Below are positions 48,318 through 58,252 of a DNA stretch of 64,000 bases, piece by piece. The notes under the pieces were generated by a model, which saw only the letters and a list, made by a program, of their open reading frames with translations, was not told where the DNA came from and did no database searches. Both the position numbers and the translations under genes were made by a program. The first letter of the stretch is position 1; every line of letters starts with the position of its first letter. The stretch covers positions 231,695 through 295,694 of the forward strand of contig JADFUC010001160.1 of the NCBI GenBank assembly GCA_019722365.1. The letters run 5' to 3'. Origin of the DNA: Lithospermum erythrorhizon (Eukaryota > Streptophyta > Magnoliopsida > Boraginales > Boraginaceae).

Positions 48318-48576
48318 AGGTACCGTTTAGATGAAGCAATTACCAACACACACCCCAAACGTGGTTTGACTCTGATAGTACCACAGTTGATCATACAAAT
48401 TCATAAAAAATAGCCGTTGGACTTTAACGTGGTACCGTTAATGTCAAGCGATTATCTGATGTATGTTAGCAATGGCCAGATTATATATCGGGTATGAATT
48501 GCGAGGTACCGTTTACTTCATGGTATACGCACTGTATCAAATGTAAAGCGTGGTACCGTTGTGGTTGAGCGGTACC
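48318..48576. repeat. GGTACC cluster, right
   Basis: GGTACC at 48318, 48431, 48505, 48552 and 48571 in cgtGGTACCgtt-like context, plus decayed relatives (gatagtaccac). It lies upstream of the transposase start, as sub-terminal binding sites would. Confidence 0.8.
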
Positions 48577-48699
48577 ACGTCGGCCGATACGGGCCTCGGG
48601 CGAATAGGGGCGATATTCCCCATATGGCCGGCCGGCCGGTTCGTTAGCAGGCTCTGGGCAGTGAACATGTCTGAAATTTGGCCCGTTTGGTTCTGGTAA

Positions 48700-49470
48700 T
48701 TACTCTTGACCGTCTTTGGCTGAGTTCCACTCTTGCTAATTAAGTTTGGATTAGGGTGAATCTAAGATTGTCCCAGATTAGGGTACAAGTTCATCCGTTT
48801 GGGGTGCTATTTTTTGTATTCACCTAGGTTAATCTATGTTAATGATTAGATTCTAAGATTCTTTCTTTTAAATTAACCTCAAATTGGGGTGTAATGTAGA
48901 TTTAAATAGTATTTTGAATTACATTTCACCTACTTTTACCTAGATTCACATAAATAAATAAAATATTATTTATCCAAACATTTAAACATTCCCCTTAGAT
49001 TAACTCAGTGCCTACTTTAGATTAATTTTAAGTTTTACCTCGACTAAATTCACTGATCAACTGAACCATTAAGCTTAGTGACTTTTAGGTTGGCCAGAGA
49101 ACATCACTATCTTTAAACTTTGTCTTTTTATTTCTCCATGTCGAGTCACTTCTATTTCCATCTATAAAATTTTGGGAAAAGATGTATGTTCATTAAAATC
49201 ATAATATATATTTATTTTTTATTTTTAAATTATTTAAATGAAATATCACTCGAAATGTCATATAAAAGTGTAATGGAGAATCCAATAAAATTAGTCAGGA
49301 GGCATGCTTCCAGAATGGTAAAAAGCCCCAGAGTGTTGATGCAATGCACTTTCACACATTCAAAGCATTGTGAATTCGACTCATGAGGTAATATTATATT
49401 AATGTGGATTTAAAATTAGAAAATTTGTAGTATTTGATCAATCGAATCATATTCAGTTAAGCTGCTTTGT
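48700..49470. other. AT-rich DNA between hAT region and His-rich fragment
   Basis: Contains repeated tagattaacc/ggttaatcta-like words at 48770-49040 that may be a decayed MITE; termini not resolved. No gene. Confidence 0.4.
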
Positions 49471-49477
49471 AGTATGA

Positions 49478-49714
49478 GTGTATGACTATAGGTATACCGA
49501 GGGCTGTCACCATCACCATCATGGCCATCGTCCCGTTGCCACCGCGCGTACGCAGTACCATCACCATATTACCAGTCACCCAGTTCACCGGTCCATTACC
49601 ACATTCCACGGTCACCCAAAAGTTCACGATGCACTTGCAGTTGCAGAAGCACCAAAGAGTTCATCGAATGAAGAGGGTAGTCAGTACCCTCTAGGAGGTG
49701 GGACAAAGGTTTAA
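49478..49714 (+). pseudogene. His-rich secreted protein gene, truncated inverted copy
   Basis: An open frame of 78 codons containing EGCHHHHHGHRP, many His/Thr/Pro residues and AEAPKSSSNEEGS, the last shared with the C terminus of the gene at 62482-63187. It lacks a signal peptide and the 13-residue Ser/Pro repeats. The homology continues 350-400 bp into 3' flanking DNA (to about 50100) in inverted orientation relative to 62090-62510. Most likely a truncated duplicate; transcription is unknown. Confidence 0.6.
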
Positions 49715-50269
49715 GCTCAACTCGTTCTATATGTACTAAGTTGAATTGCAAGATACTTGTTAGTTCATAAAGTGTTAGTAGCCTAGACAAGTTGGTACTG
49801 ACAAAAGAGATATCTTTTTTGAATGATTCATAACAATAAAGTTCTCCTTCACCCCATTCATCTTATGTTAAAATTACTGCATTTCTTAACGCACATGATT
49901 AAGACATTAAATTTGGATGCACTAGAGAGAATGAGTGAATATTACTATGTTAAGCAATTAAGCACGAATCAATCCAAACGCAATGGAAAATTGTTTTAAT
50001 GAGAGGGTAAAACATTGAATTGTGGATTGTTAAAAGTCCCAGCCACTGTTACTTCCTTTTACCAGTAAAATGCGTCCTTCACAACAACCATAACATAAAA
50101 CAAGAAGAGAAGACAAACGCAGAACTAAATTATCATATAAGTACTACGTATCAAATAGCGTGTAACATATATTCTTTCTCAAAAAAAGATAATTGTTTTC
50201 ATATTTGTACTAAATCTATTATTTGAGACTGAAAACACAAGCCTGATCGTTGCTTCCTAGTTAATAACC

Positions 50270-50440
50270 AAGTCCTCCACTGCAACTTTTACAACACCGG
50301 TCCAAGACTCTGATCACAACACCGTTCACTTTGGGCTGGGGTATTACAACCAACTGTAGAAGAGCGCCGGCCAACTCCCAATTTATCAAGCTAGCCGGCA
50401 ATCCTGGGGCTTGGTGAGTTTAGGTAATCTGATGCTACAA
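50270..50440 (+). pseudogene. decayed fragment related to 52560-52832
   Basis: acaaccggtccaagactc-like, cattcactttgg, gtattacaaccaac and ctcccaatttatcaa segments parallel the minus strand of 52600-52790 in the same order. Stops are present in all frames. Family not recognised. Confidence 0.5.
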
Positions 50441-50699
50441 GTGCCTCCTCGTACTTTTGCACGAAAAACGGATAGTGTCACCTTGACTTTTTATATAATT
50501 GGCGATGAGGTGAGTTTCGAATAAATGACTTTCTTTTAACTAGCAAGAGCCTTTTCCATCGTGGGTGTGTGCTTTGCATATTCAATAAGAGTCTGATTTG
50601 GTGTTTAGAGTCCATGCCAAGGTGCTTAAGTGAGTATATGTAATGCTGAATAGTTATATTTTGAGTCTGACATCTATCTTAAATTTGGTGTAGTTAAGT

Positions 50700-52500
50700 G
50701 TTTAACCCATTTTGTTAAGGCCAAGTGTATATGAAACTAATTACAAAGCATATATTAATTATGAGTTATTTTTTCCCATGAAACTATTATTAATTATGAA
50801 AATCATAACTAATGAGAGATTAAAAACGATAGTGATGGATTTGAAAAATAAAATAGTTAAAAAAATTATAGATAAGAATCATTTAAATAAATGATACAAA
50901 ACGCTTTAATAATTATGAAAAGCATAATTAGTTAAAGATTGAATTAGAGATAAGAAAATACTTGAGAGTCAAAAATGATATGTAATAGTTTTAAAAAAGT
51001 TATATGATTAAAATAAAAGAACTTAAAATATAATTACTTATTTTTTATTCACCGATAGTTCATTCGTAACAAAACAAACATTGAGATGAAAGTTGAAGAT
51101 TGATGTTCAATCTAGTTATCTATGATAAGAATCTAAATATGGTCACCATATGAAGTTTTTGAGAATATATATGTAACTACGTTCTTATATGTATGATTTA
51201 ATTGTTGAAGATTATTAGTTATTCTTTTTCTTTGTATATGTGTTTATTTATTTAATGTGATAATAATCTTTTTATTTATTTCTAATACTCAATAAATCAC
51301 ATTATGAAATCAATTTTTTTAATTTTATTTTAAGATAAATTTATATATAATACTCAATAACTAAGCATTAAGAAAGTATTTGTAAATGTATGTTAAGACT
51401 AATTTTTTTTATAAATTGTGAAATCATAAGGATCAAAATTCAAAGATAAAGTTAAAATGAATTAACAACATTATTTTTACAACATAAATTTAATTATTAG
51501 ACTCCCTTGAATGTATAAAATAAAATACAAACTAAAAGTTATTACAAGTTATTCTAAGTTCAATGTTAGGTTACATTGGTTTTTAACTTCAGAATAAAAG
51601 ACATAACTTATAACATTATATCGACTCTTTACTTTCTTTTTACATCATTATAATTTTTCATTGTAATAATTATCACCGATCATATAATTGATCCTTTAAA
51701 AGATTGAAAAAGATATCTTTGTATTTACTTATATACTTAACTTATATGTAATATATTGATTTTTTGTACATGCATGACACACATACTAATATAAATTATT
51801 TTGATTATAAAAATATTGAATTAATAATTTTTTATAATTGTGAAAGTATGCTCTATCAATCCTGATTGATTATAAAAATACTAACATAACATTATTTTAC
51901 TTTATCATAATTCAATTATAATATGAGTCCTTTATTTTCTCGATTATTAACTTCGATAATATTTGGAAATTGTTTATAACTAAAGACCTATAGAAACTTT
52001 TTAATTAATTAAAAAAGAAGATATACAATTTTATTTTATTATGAAAGCGAAATTGTCTTAGCACTACTAATTGGTTATTCTCTATTGATATGAATTTATT
52101 TATGCTTAACCATACTAAGCCTTATTGATTAGCCCACACCACAAGAACCTATATAAAGGGTGCTTTTCCATTTCAATAAAAGGCCAGAGTTTCATTAAAA
52201 ATTAAAAATAATTGTATTATCTATGTTATATTACTATATAATACTTAATTGACATATAAGGGAGTATTATATAATTATTTCCTTAATTCTATTTTAGGAT
52301 ACAAAATATACACTATTAAAAGGATAGAAAACAATATTGAAAGTTTAAATTAAAATTATTCTTGGAAATATTAATTTCAACTAAGAGTTGATTATGTATG
52401 AATGTAATTATACATTGAAGTCATCATTTTATTTTTAGTTAAGAAATTACAAACATTATGAGTAAGTCATTACAAACTCATTAAAATTCTTACCACGTGC
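50700..52500. other. very AT-rich DNA
   Basis: Roughly 75-80% A+T by eye, with no ORFs of interest, no repeat ends and no gene recognised. Could be matrix-attachment-like DNA, but there is no direct support. Confidence 0.4.
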
Positions 52501-52562
52501 AACACACGTAATATGTTATTAGTATAAAAAAAATATGGTGTGTCGGCTGTGATACCGTGTTT

Positions 52563-52832
52563 TTAGGGCAAAAGTGCGAGGAGAGAGAAGCTGACATGGC
52601 GGTATGTCGTCAAACTTACAGGCGGCGGGATTGCGGCCGGTTGATAAATTGGGAGTTGTCGAAGTAGCCGGAGAAACACTTCTCTGGGTTGGTTGTAATA
52701 CCGGCCGAAAGTGAGCGGTGTGGTGATGGAGTCTTGGACGGTGTTGCTTAAAGTTAAATCGGAGGACTTGGCTATTAACTTGGTGGGAGCGTGATCGGGA
52801 AAAGAACACAGGCGAGGAGTTTCTAGTCCCAC
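52563..52832 (-). pseudogene. gene fragment with SNTVQDSITTPLTFG motif
   Basis: Open for 89 codons on the minus strand. LTLSNTVQDSITTPLTFGRY followed by YNQPREVF is coding-like; a shift of frame there gives SGYFDNSQFINRPQSRRL and then a CTGTAAGTT donor-like site near 52615. The 50270-50440 relative supports duplication. I do not recognise the family, so no function is given. It ends 43 bp left of the Mutator-like element. Confidence 0.35.
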
Positions 52833-52875
52833 TAGCCAGATTTAGTACAAATGTGAAACAATTGGTCTTTTTTAT

Positions 52876-53046
52876 AGGGCTAAAGGCGATAACCGTCAGC
52901 TGACTTTCATCGGGATTCCATTCCGTCGCTGACTTTCATAATGACCTTTTCCCATGCTTTAGCTTCCAAATTGATGGAAAAAATTAGTCTCGGCGATTAA
53001 TTTCAGATTAAACTCTGCATTTCAGTTGTCACACTGTCGCGTGACT
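52876..53046 (+). repeat. left terminal inverted repeat of the Mutator-like element
   Basis: Begins AGGGCTAAAGGCGATAACC. Pairs with the right repeat with several indels. Confidence 0.8.
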
Positions 53047-53641
53047 CACGTTTGAAGTTGTGTGTATTACGCTTTCCGACGGTCTCTGATTCAAAGATTA
53101 TACTAGTCGATTTTCCCATTTAATCCATCAATTTACGAGGAAAAGTAGCGAATTGTCTTTGTGACATGTCTTGGAGTGTACGACCGTTAAGAAAAAGTAT
53201 AACACAAGAGATTATTGAGACTTTATTGGTCGGTCGCCCAGCTTTTGTTAAGCGAACAAATTTTAAAGGGATTTTGTTGTGGGGATAAATTTTGGGGATT
53301 TTGTTGTGGGGATAAATTTTTGGGGGGTTTGTTCTTTGGGATTTGTCTTTAATGGTCCACTTATACTTAGTTTAATTTTTGTACCTTTTCTACAATCAAT
53401 TTAGGGGTTTCGTTTAAGAAAGTACTAATTTATTTAGTGCTTGTTTCCGTTCTGAGGTATATGACGAGGAGTTCACGATTAAGGCATTTAAATAGAGAGT
53501 GCTTTGCGTTAAACCTACATGTGAACTATGCTTAGGGGCGTCTTATGGATATAGATTGGTTGAGCGAGTTGTTTTGGCGTTAGGGACTTGGATGAGTTTG
53601 CTCTTTGGAGTCTGGTATGAAATGGGTTCGTCTTTCTTTGT

Positions 53642-54429
53642 ATGCATATAGAGAGCTGGGTGGGAATTATAATGATTGGTCTCAGGTTGTTGAGTAGTGA
53701 GGACATTGAAGTTTTTAAGGAAGCATCGGGTAAAAATAAGTTCTTAGATGTGTTTATTATTTACCACACACCAAACAATGATGTTTGTGCATTATACAAA
53801 AGTTACCTCTTGGGAGTGCTTGAGCAACATAGTGACTAGTAGGATATTGGATTGAAGATTTGGCACGAAATATATGTAACCACAGGTGAAGAGGGAGGAG
53901 TTCGCTGCTTAGAAATAAGCCCTATGGTGATCTATTGAGTTTGCAGAGGAGGTATGAGAGTGAAAAGAAATAGATAGAGCCGGTGTGATAGATGATGATG
54001 ATGATCGTGATCATGAGGGAGTAATGTAGAAGACACAGGAAGAACATAATGTTGATTTACAATTTTTAGGAAAGAAGATAAGTTTGATGTTGAGTTAGAT
54101 GATTAAGAAGAAATCAATAAGTGGATAAAACTTTGGGAAGCAATTAGAATTATATCTCGGCTTGAGAAGGGGTTGTATAGGGAGCGAGAATGTTGCTCAA
54201 TTTGAAGAAAGAAGGAAAATTTGAGGTAAGGGGTAATTTGGAAGAGCATGATGATGTGCCATATGGTGGTTGTACACCTGACATAGATGATATAGTAGAT
54301 GCAACAACTTGTATTGATAAGAAGAAGCGTATGGGGTCATATGCAAGACATGGGGTAGACTTTAAGAAGAGGAAGGAAGCTGGATATGAAGAAAGTGATA
54401 GTGATGCTAAAGAGGATTGTCTCGATTGA
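53642..54429 (+). pseudogene. MuDR-type transposase N-terminal remnant
   Basis: GLRLLSSEDIEVFKEASGKN followed by a hydrophobic FLDVFIIY matches the plant Mu-transposase N-terminal pattern (L..L.sDeDv.km...a...k.vevYveh). About 350 bp on, a charged region (DDIVDATTCIDKKKRMGSYA, YEESDSDAKED) resembles the acidic spacer of these proteins. Stops lie between. The catalytic DDE part is not legible. Confidence 0.5.
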
Positions 54430-54779
54430 AGACTATAGCAGATTCTAGTGATGAAAGGAGGAGTTGCTTGATACATGATAGAAATAACGTGGAAATGTAT
54501 TTCATTTCAATGAGAAGGATTTGTGCAATCAAAAGTTCTTTCTGGCATGTTCTCAAGCGAGAAACAAATAGAAATTTGCATGGCGTAGTACTCGATGTTG
54601 CGTCATAAGCCTTCTTGATTAGCTGAGAATGATGTCTTAGCAGATATGCCGTAAGACACATCGGGGTTGTCTTAAGAAAAAAAATGGAGAAACGGAGCTA
54701 TCAGTACATCAATTTTTTATACATAAAACATTGCTACTAAATTTTTTTAACACCTAATAACTGTAACACACATTTCAGG

Positions 54780-55260
54780 TTGGAAGTAGCAAAGGTAAGG
54801 GAAAAAACGAGCCAGCTACCTTGAACAACTGCTTTCAATCTCGGGCCAAGCTGCACCAAGAAAATTTGAGAGTAAGCCTCTTTTACAAAAGAACTTTGCT
54901 CAACCTAAGAGGCCACTTTATAATTGAGAAGCGACACCACAGGCTTGACGACTCAGTGAACAACTAGAGGGTAAGCAGAAATTGGCTTGACACAAAGCCA
55001 ACTACACCTAAGCAGGCGGCTATACATGATAGGCCTAAAGGGACCCAGCATCCACAGAAGCGACGCAAAGTTGCGACCAATCTCCCAGTTACAGCTAATT
55101 CACGAGAGGCCGGTACGCGAGAGGCGAAAAATGGTGGAAGCGAGACTCTGCTGCACGAGGAAGGATACAACCCGCGATTCTGAAAGAAAAGTACAAACAA
55201 AAGGGGAGGCACTCTTACATCAAATACTCAATCTTTGATGGGATTGATTTGGGGTGGTAA
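54780..55260 (+). pseudogene. possible Mu transposase C-terminal remnant
   Basis: KQAAIHDRPKGTQHPQKRRK followed by VATNLPVTANSREAG reads like the basic tail of plant Mutator transposases after the zinc knuckle. No knuckle cysteines are preserved. Weak on its own; supported only by position within the element. Confidence 0.3.
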
Positions 55261-55394
55261 AGTTGTTGATGGAGATGCAAAGTATTGCTGCGATTGAGAG
55301 TCGTGAACAAAAGGCGAGGCTAACTAAAGAGCAAAAGTGAAGCGACCAAACAATGACAACAAGAAAACATAGTGCAGACTAGTTTGTATCAAAA

Positions 55395-55560
55395 TTTAGA
55401 CAATGTGTTAAGACAACATTTTAGCTCATCTGACATGAAACAAACAGTGGTACTTTTGGACAACTTTTGATCAATTTAGACAATGTGTTAAGATTCAAGT
55501 TTTTGAATTTAGACAATGTGTTAACATCTTCAATTTCTATTAACATTCAAAGTGTCCAAA
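55395..55560. repeat. short repeats ttagacaatgtgttaa
   Basis: The word tttagacaatgtgttaa occurs near 55395, 55476 and 55507 inside the Mutator-like element, in otherwise non-coding DNA. Confidence 0.7.
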
Positions 55561-56324
55561 ACAAAAATCAAACATTGTACAAAGATCAAGCATATCACTA
55601 GGACAAAATAAGTATTTCATTAATCCACCATAACATACAACTATTGAAAATTAGTCATCCAATTACACAAATTTAAACATCATTGATCAACCGTGATCGA
55701 TAAGCATATTGTTTTACATAATATTGTACAAGTAAAGGCACAATACTAAAAACAAATAATGAGGCTTTGAGGCATTTACGCAAACATGTAGTAAGCCACC
55801 TTCTCTTTCACTAATGCTTCATGATTTAACCATCTCTTGATCATCTTTTCTTTTGACCTTATTACCCCAATTCCTCCTCATGAAGCTTCAAGAAATACTC
55901 TCAAGGCATAACAATCTCATTCGAAACTTCTTTTTAGCGGCTTTGAGATGAAGAGAGCATAATCATCCCGTTCCATTAATCCATGGCCTCCTATAAAAAT
56001 CATAATAATAAAATGTTAGTATATCATATATGTTAGCAGTATAATATCAAAATAATACCCAGGTTCCGTTAGGCGAGCCGAAAATCCGACGGGATTCTCC
56101 CGCGGTCGTGATGCCTTCATACGCTTTATGGCGCGATACTACGAGAAAATCGCCGTGCATCTCGGTCCATCTTTTAATCGACTTGATTGGTGATAATATA
56201 ATTAGGGTTTGGTGCAGAGGTATAATTGAATTGGGAATCGGTTTGCCCCAATCGTTTTACATTTGTTTTTATTTTTTTTAATTTAATTAAGATTTGAATT
56301 TACTAAATTAGCCAACCTAAGCGT

Positions 56325-56490
56325 AGTCACGTAATGAGGCGGTGACAACGGAAATGTAAGTTTAACGGAAGAGTGCTTGTCGGGACTAATTTTGCCGTCA
56401 ATTTGAAGTTGGGTAGTGGAAAGGTCATTATGAGAGATTGGGTGATGGAATGGAATCCCGGATAGTTAGGTGATAATTTACGCCTTTGTA
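56325..56490 (-). repeat. right terminal inverted repeat of the Mutator-like element
   Basis: Reverse complement begins TACAAAGGCGTAAATTATCACC and then parallels the left repeat. Confidence 0.8.
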
Positions 56491-56843
56491 CTTTTTTATA
56501 TGAAAGAATATATGTTACCGCTATTTGATCGTAGTACCTGCAGCAATAATTTAGTTCTCATGTTTGTCTTTGTTGATGCATGATTATTGGATCGAGTTTT
56601 ACAGATCGTGTTGTTGGAAATCAATGAAAATTGATTCCCTTTTATTATGCTAGATTCTTGAGAATTGTGTATCAATTCATTTTACCGGGTTGGTTAAATG
56701 TGATTAAACTTAATTATTAACCTTAGTAATTGTATATTACTAGTGTAAGGGTTCGCATGATAATTTAAGGGGTTATGATGGAATTGCTTTAGATGCTTAC
56801 TCGTTAATCGATTATAATAATAGTAATTGGTCAATTATTGTGG

Positions 56844-58243
56844 GGCAGTGGTGATACCCCTGTACTATGGTTTTTGTCTACATGTGGCACACTGTCTTAT
56901 TTTTGAGTGTCAAGAGCTACGGAAACTATTCAGAGTCGCTTTAAACTATTTTGAATAATACAGAGCACCCACGACTCTCATCGCTAATTTTTTCATGAGT
57001 GAAATAGCTATATTACCCATAAAATACACATTGAGTCACGATAAAATGACTATTTTATCACCCCAACAACTAAAGTATAGGGTGTGAAATAACTATTTTG
57101 CCCTCGGGAAGTTTATTAAGGTAAAATTGTCATTTCACTAAAAAAGTGTATAATGTTGCCCGCTTCACTTACCTCTGCACCTCCCCGTCCCTACTGCGCC
57201 CGCCGCCTACTCATACCTCATAACCTTTGTACAATCCCTACTATACTTGCTTTATCACAAAATGGCGGCGCTCTGACAAACCACCGTCACATTCCGCCCC
57301 GATACTTGCTTGCCCCCAAAATCACGCGTATTTGCTTCCTTTGTTAATAAATTAAGGGAGTTGATAATGTCTAAAAAGAAAATCAAAATGCACTTTATTA
57401 AGCTTCAAGGTAGAATGCTTTGAAACCTTAACAATTGATAAGCGGCGGCAACGATTGAGTAAGAGAGAAGCAAAAGCTACATGCTTAACAACCTGTTTGA
57501 ATCTCTCTACCTGCCTGCTTTCCTGCCGTCTACCCGGCATCAAATTATTAGGTGCACCCTTTCCATGAGAAAAAATCCATCTATACGTGCACCATTCTTT
57601 GAACTAATCAAATCATCTTTTTTTGTAACGAATAATTATAATACTCCATGATATAAATCTTTACCTCAATCCCGATTGTAGCGGCGTATGGTTGGAGACA
57701 AAAACATTCAAGCAATGGAGGCTCGAGATCTCTTGGTGAAAAGCAAGGCCAAAAGAGGGCGGTGGCGCGCCATGAGCTGCCAAGTCTCAGGTTCTTGGCG
57801 TGGGGAGGGAAAACCAGATCCGAGAAACTTCTATCGGGTTGCCAGAGCCAATTTAAGCCCCCTGATTGGGGGGTGTGGGTGGAAGCGGTAGAAGGATGGG
57901 GGGCGGGGGGTGAAGCGATACTATACACTTTTTAGTGAAATGACAATTTGCCCTTAATGAAACTTCCTAACTATTATACTTACCAAATAGGGGAGGGGCA
58001 AAATAGTCGTTTTCCACACTATACCCCAGTGTTAGGGACAAAATAGTCATGACTCGATGTGTATTTTAAAGGGTAATATAGTCGTTTAAACAATGAAAAT
58101 TAGGTGTATGAGAGTCGGGGTGCTGGGCAATTTAAAATAGTTTAGGGGAGTGACCAGGAAATAGTTCGAGGGGGACACTAAAAATAGTACGAGGGGCCGC
58201 GCATAGACACTAAAACCATGAAATGCAGTATCGGCCACGAGCC
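56844..58243. mobile_element. 1.4-kb element with ~300-bp inverted termini
   Basis: The left arm (56844-57170) and the reverse complement of the right arm (57905-58243) share ACTATTTT..AAT, GACTCTCAT, AATACACAT.GAGTCA, GACTATTTT.TC, TATAG.GTG, ACTATTTTGCCC, AAGTTT.ATTAAGG and TTGTCATTTCACTAAAAA in order. Flanks ttattgtgg (56835-56843) and ttattatga (58244-58252) match at 7 of 9, suggesting a 9-bp Mutator-type duplication. The 730-bp middle holds no recognisable transposase; short proline-rich and Gly/Arg-rich frames there are not convincing genes. Confidence 0.75.
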
Positions 58244-58252
58244 TTATTATGA

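Larger units (their letters stand above)
40600..48700. mobile_element. hAT-type element(s) with nested solo LTR, edges approximate
   Basis: The left end taggcgtggcaagcaggc near 40600 followed by GC-rich sub-terminal DNA with ccggttcgtta, and the right GC-rich DNA near 48580-48690 with ggccggttcgttagcaggct and ggcccgtttgg, resemble hAT ends. Between them are three clusters of GGTACC motifs and a minus-strand hAT transposase pseudogene. Exact termini and the 8-bp duplication could not be fixed. The middle motif cluster (45438-45622) may be the true left end of a shorter element. Confidence 0.55.
52876..56490. mobile_element. 3.6-kb Mutator-like element
   Basis: Flanked by a perfect 9-bp duplication ctttttttat-type word: cttttttat at 52867-52875 and 56491-56499. 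Terminal inverted repeats of about 170 bp (52876-53046 and 56325-56490) share GGGATTCCATTCC, TCATAATGACCTTT, AAATTGA.GG, AAAATTAGTC, GTTGTCAC and GTGACT in order. Interior fragments resemble plant MuDR-type proteins. The clean duplication shows that the ends are real even though the TIRs have diverged. Confidence 0.85.

Noticed and set aside
57608..57928. 106-codon minus-strand frame inside the 56.8-58.2 kb element
   Set aside because: Proline/serine-rich composition arises from GC-rich tracts; no motif and no start context supports a gene.
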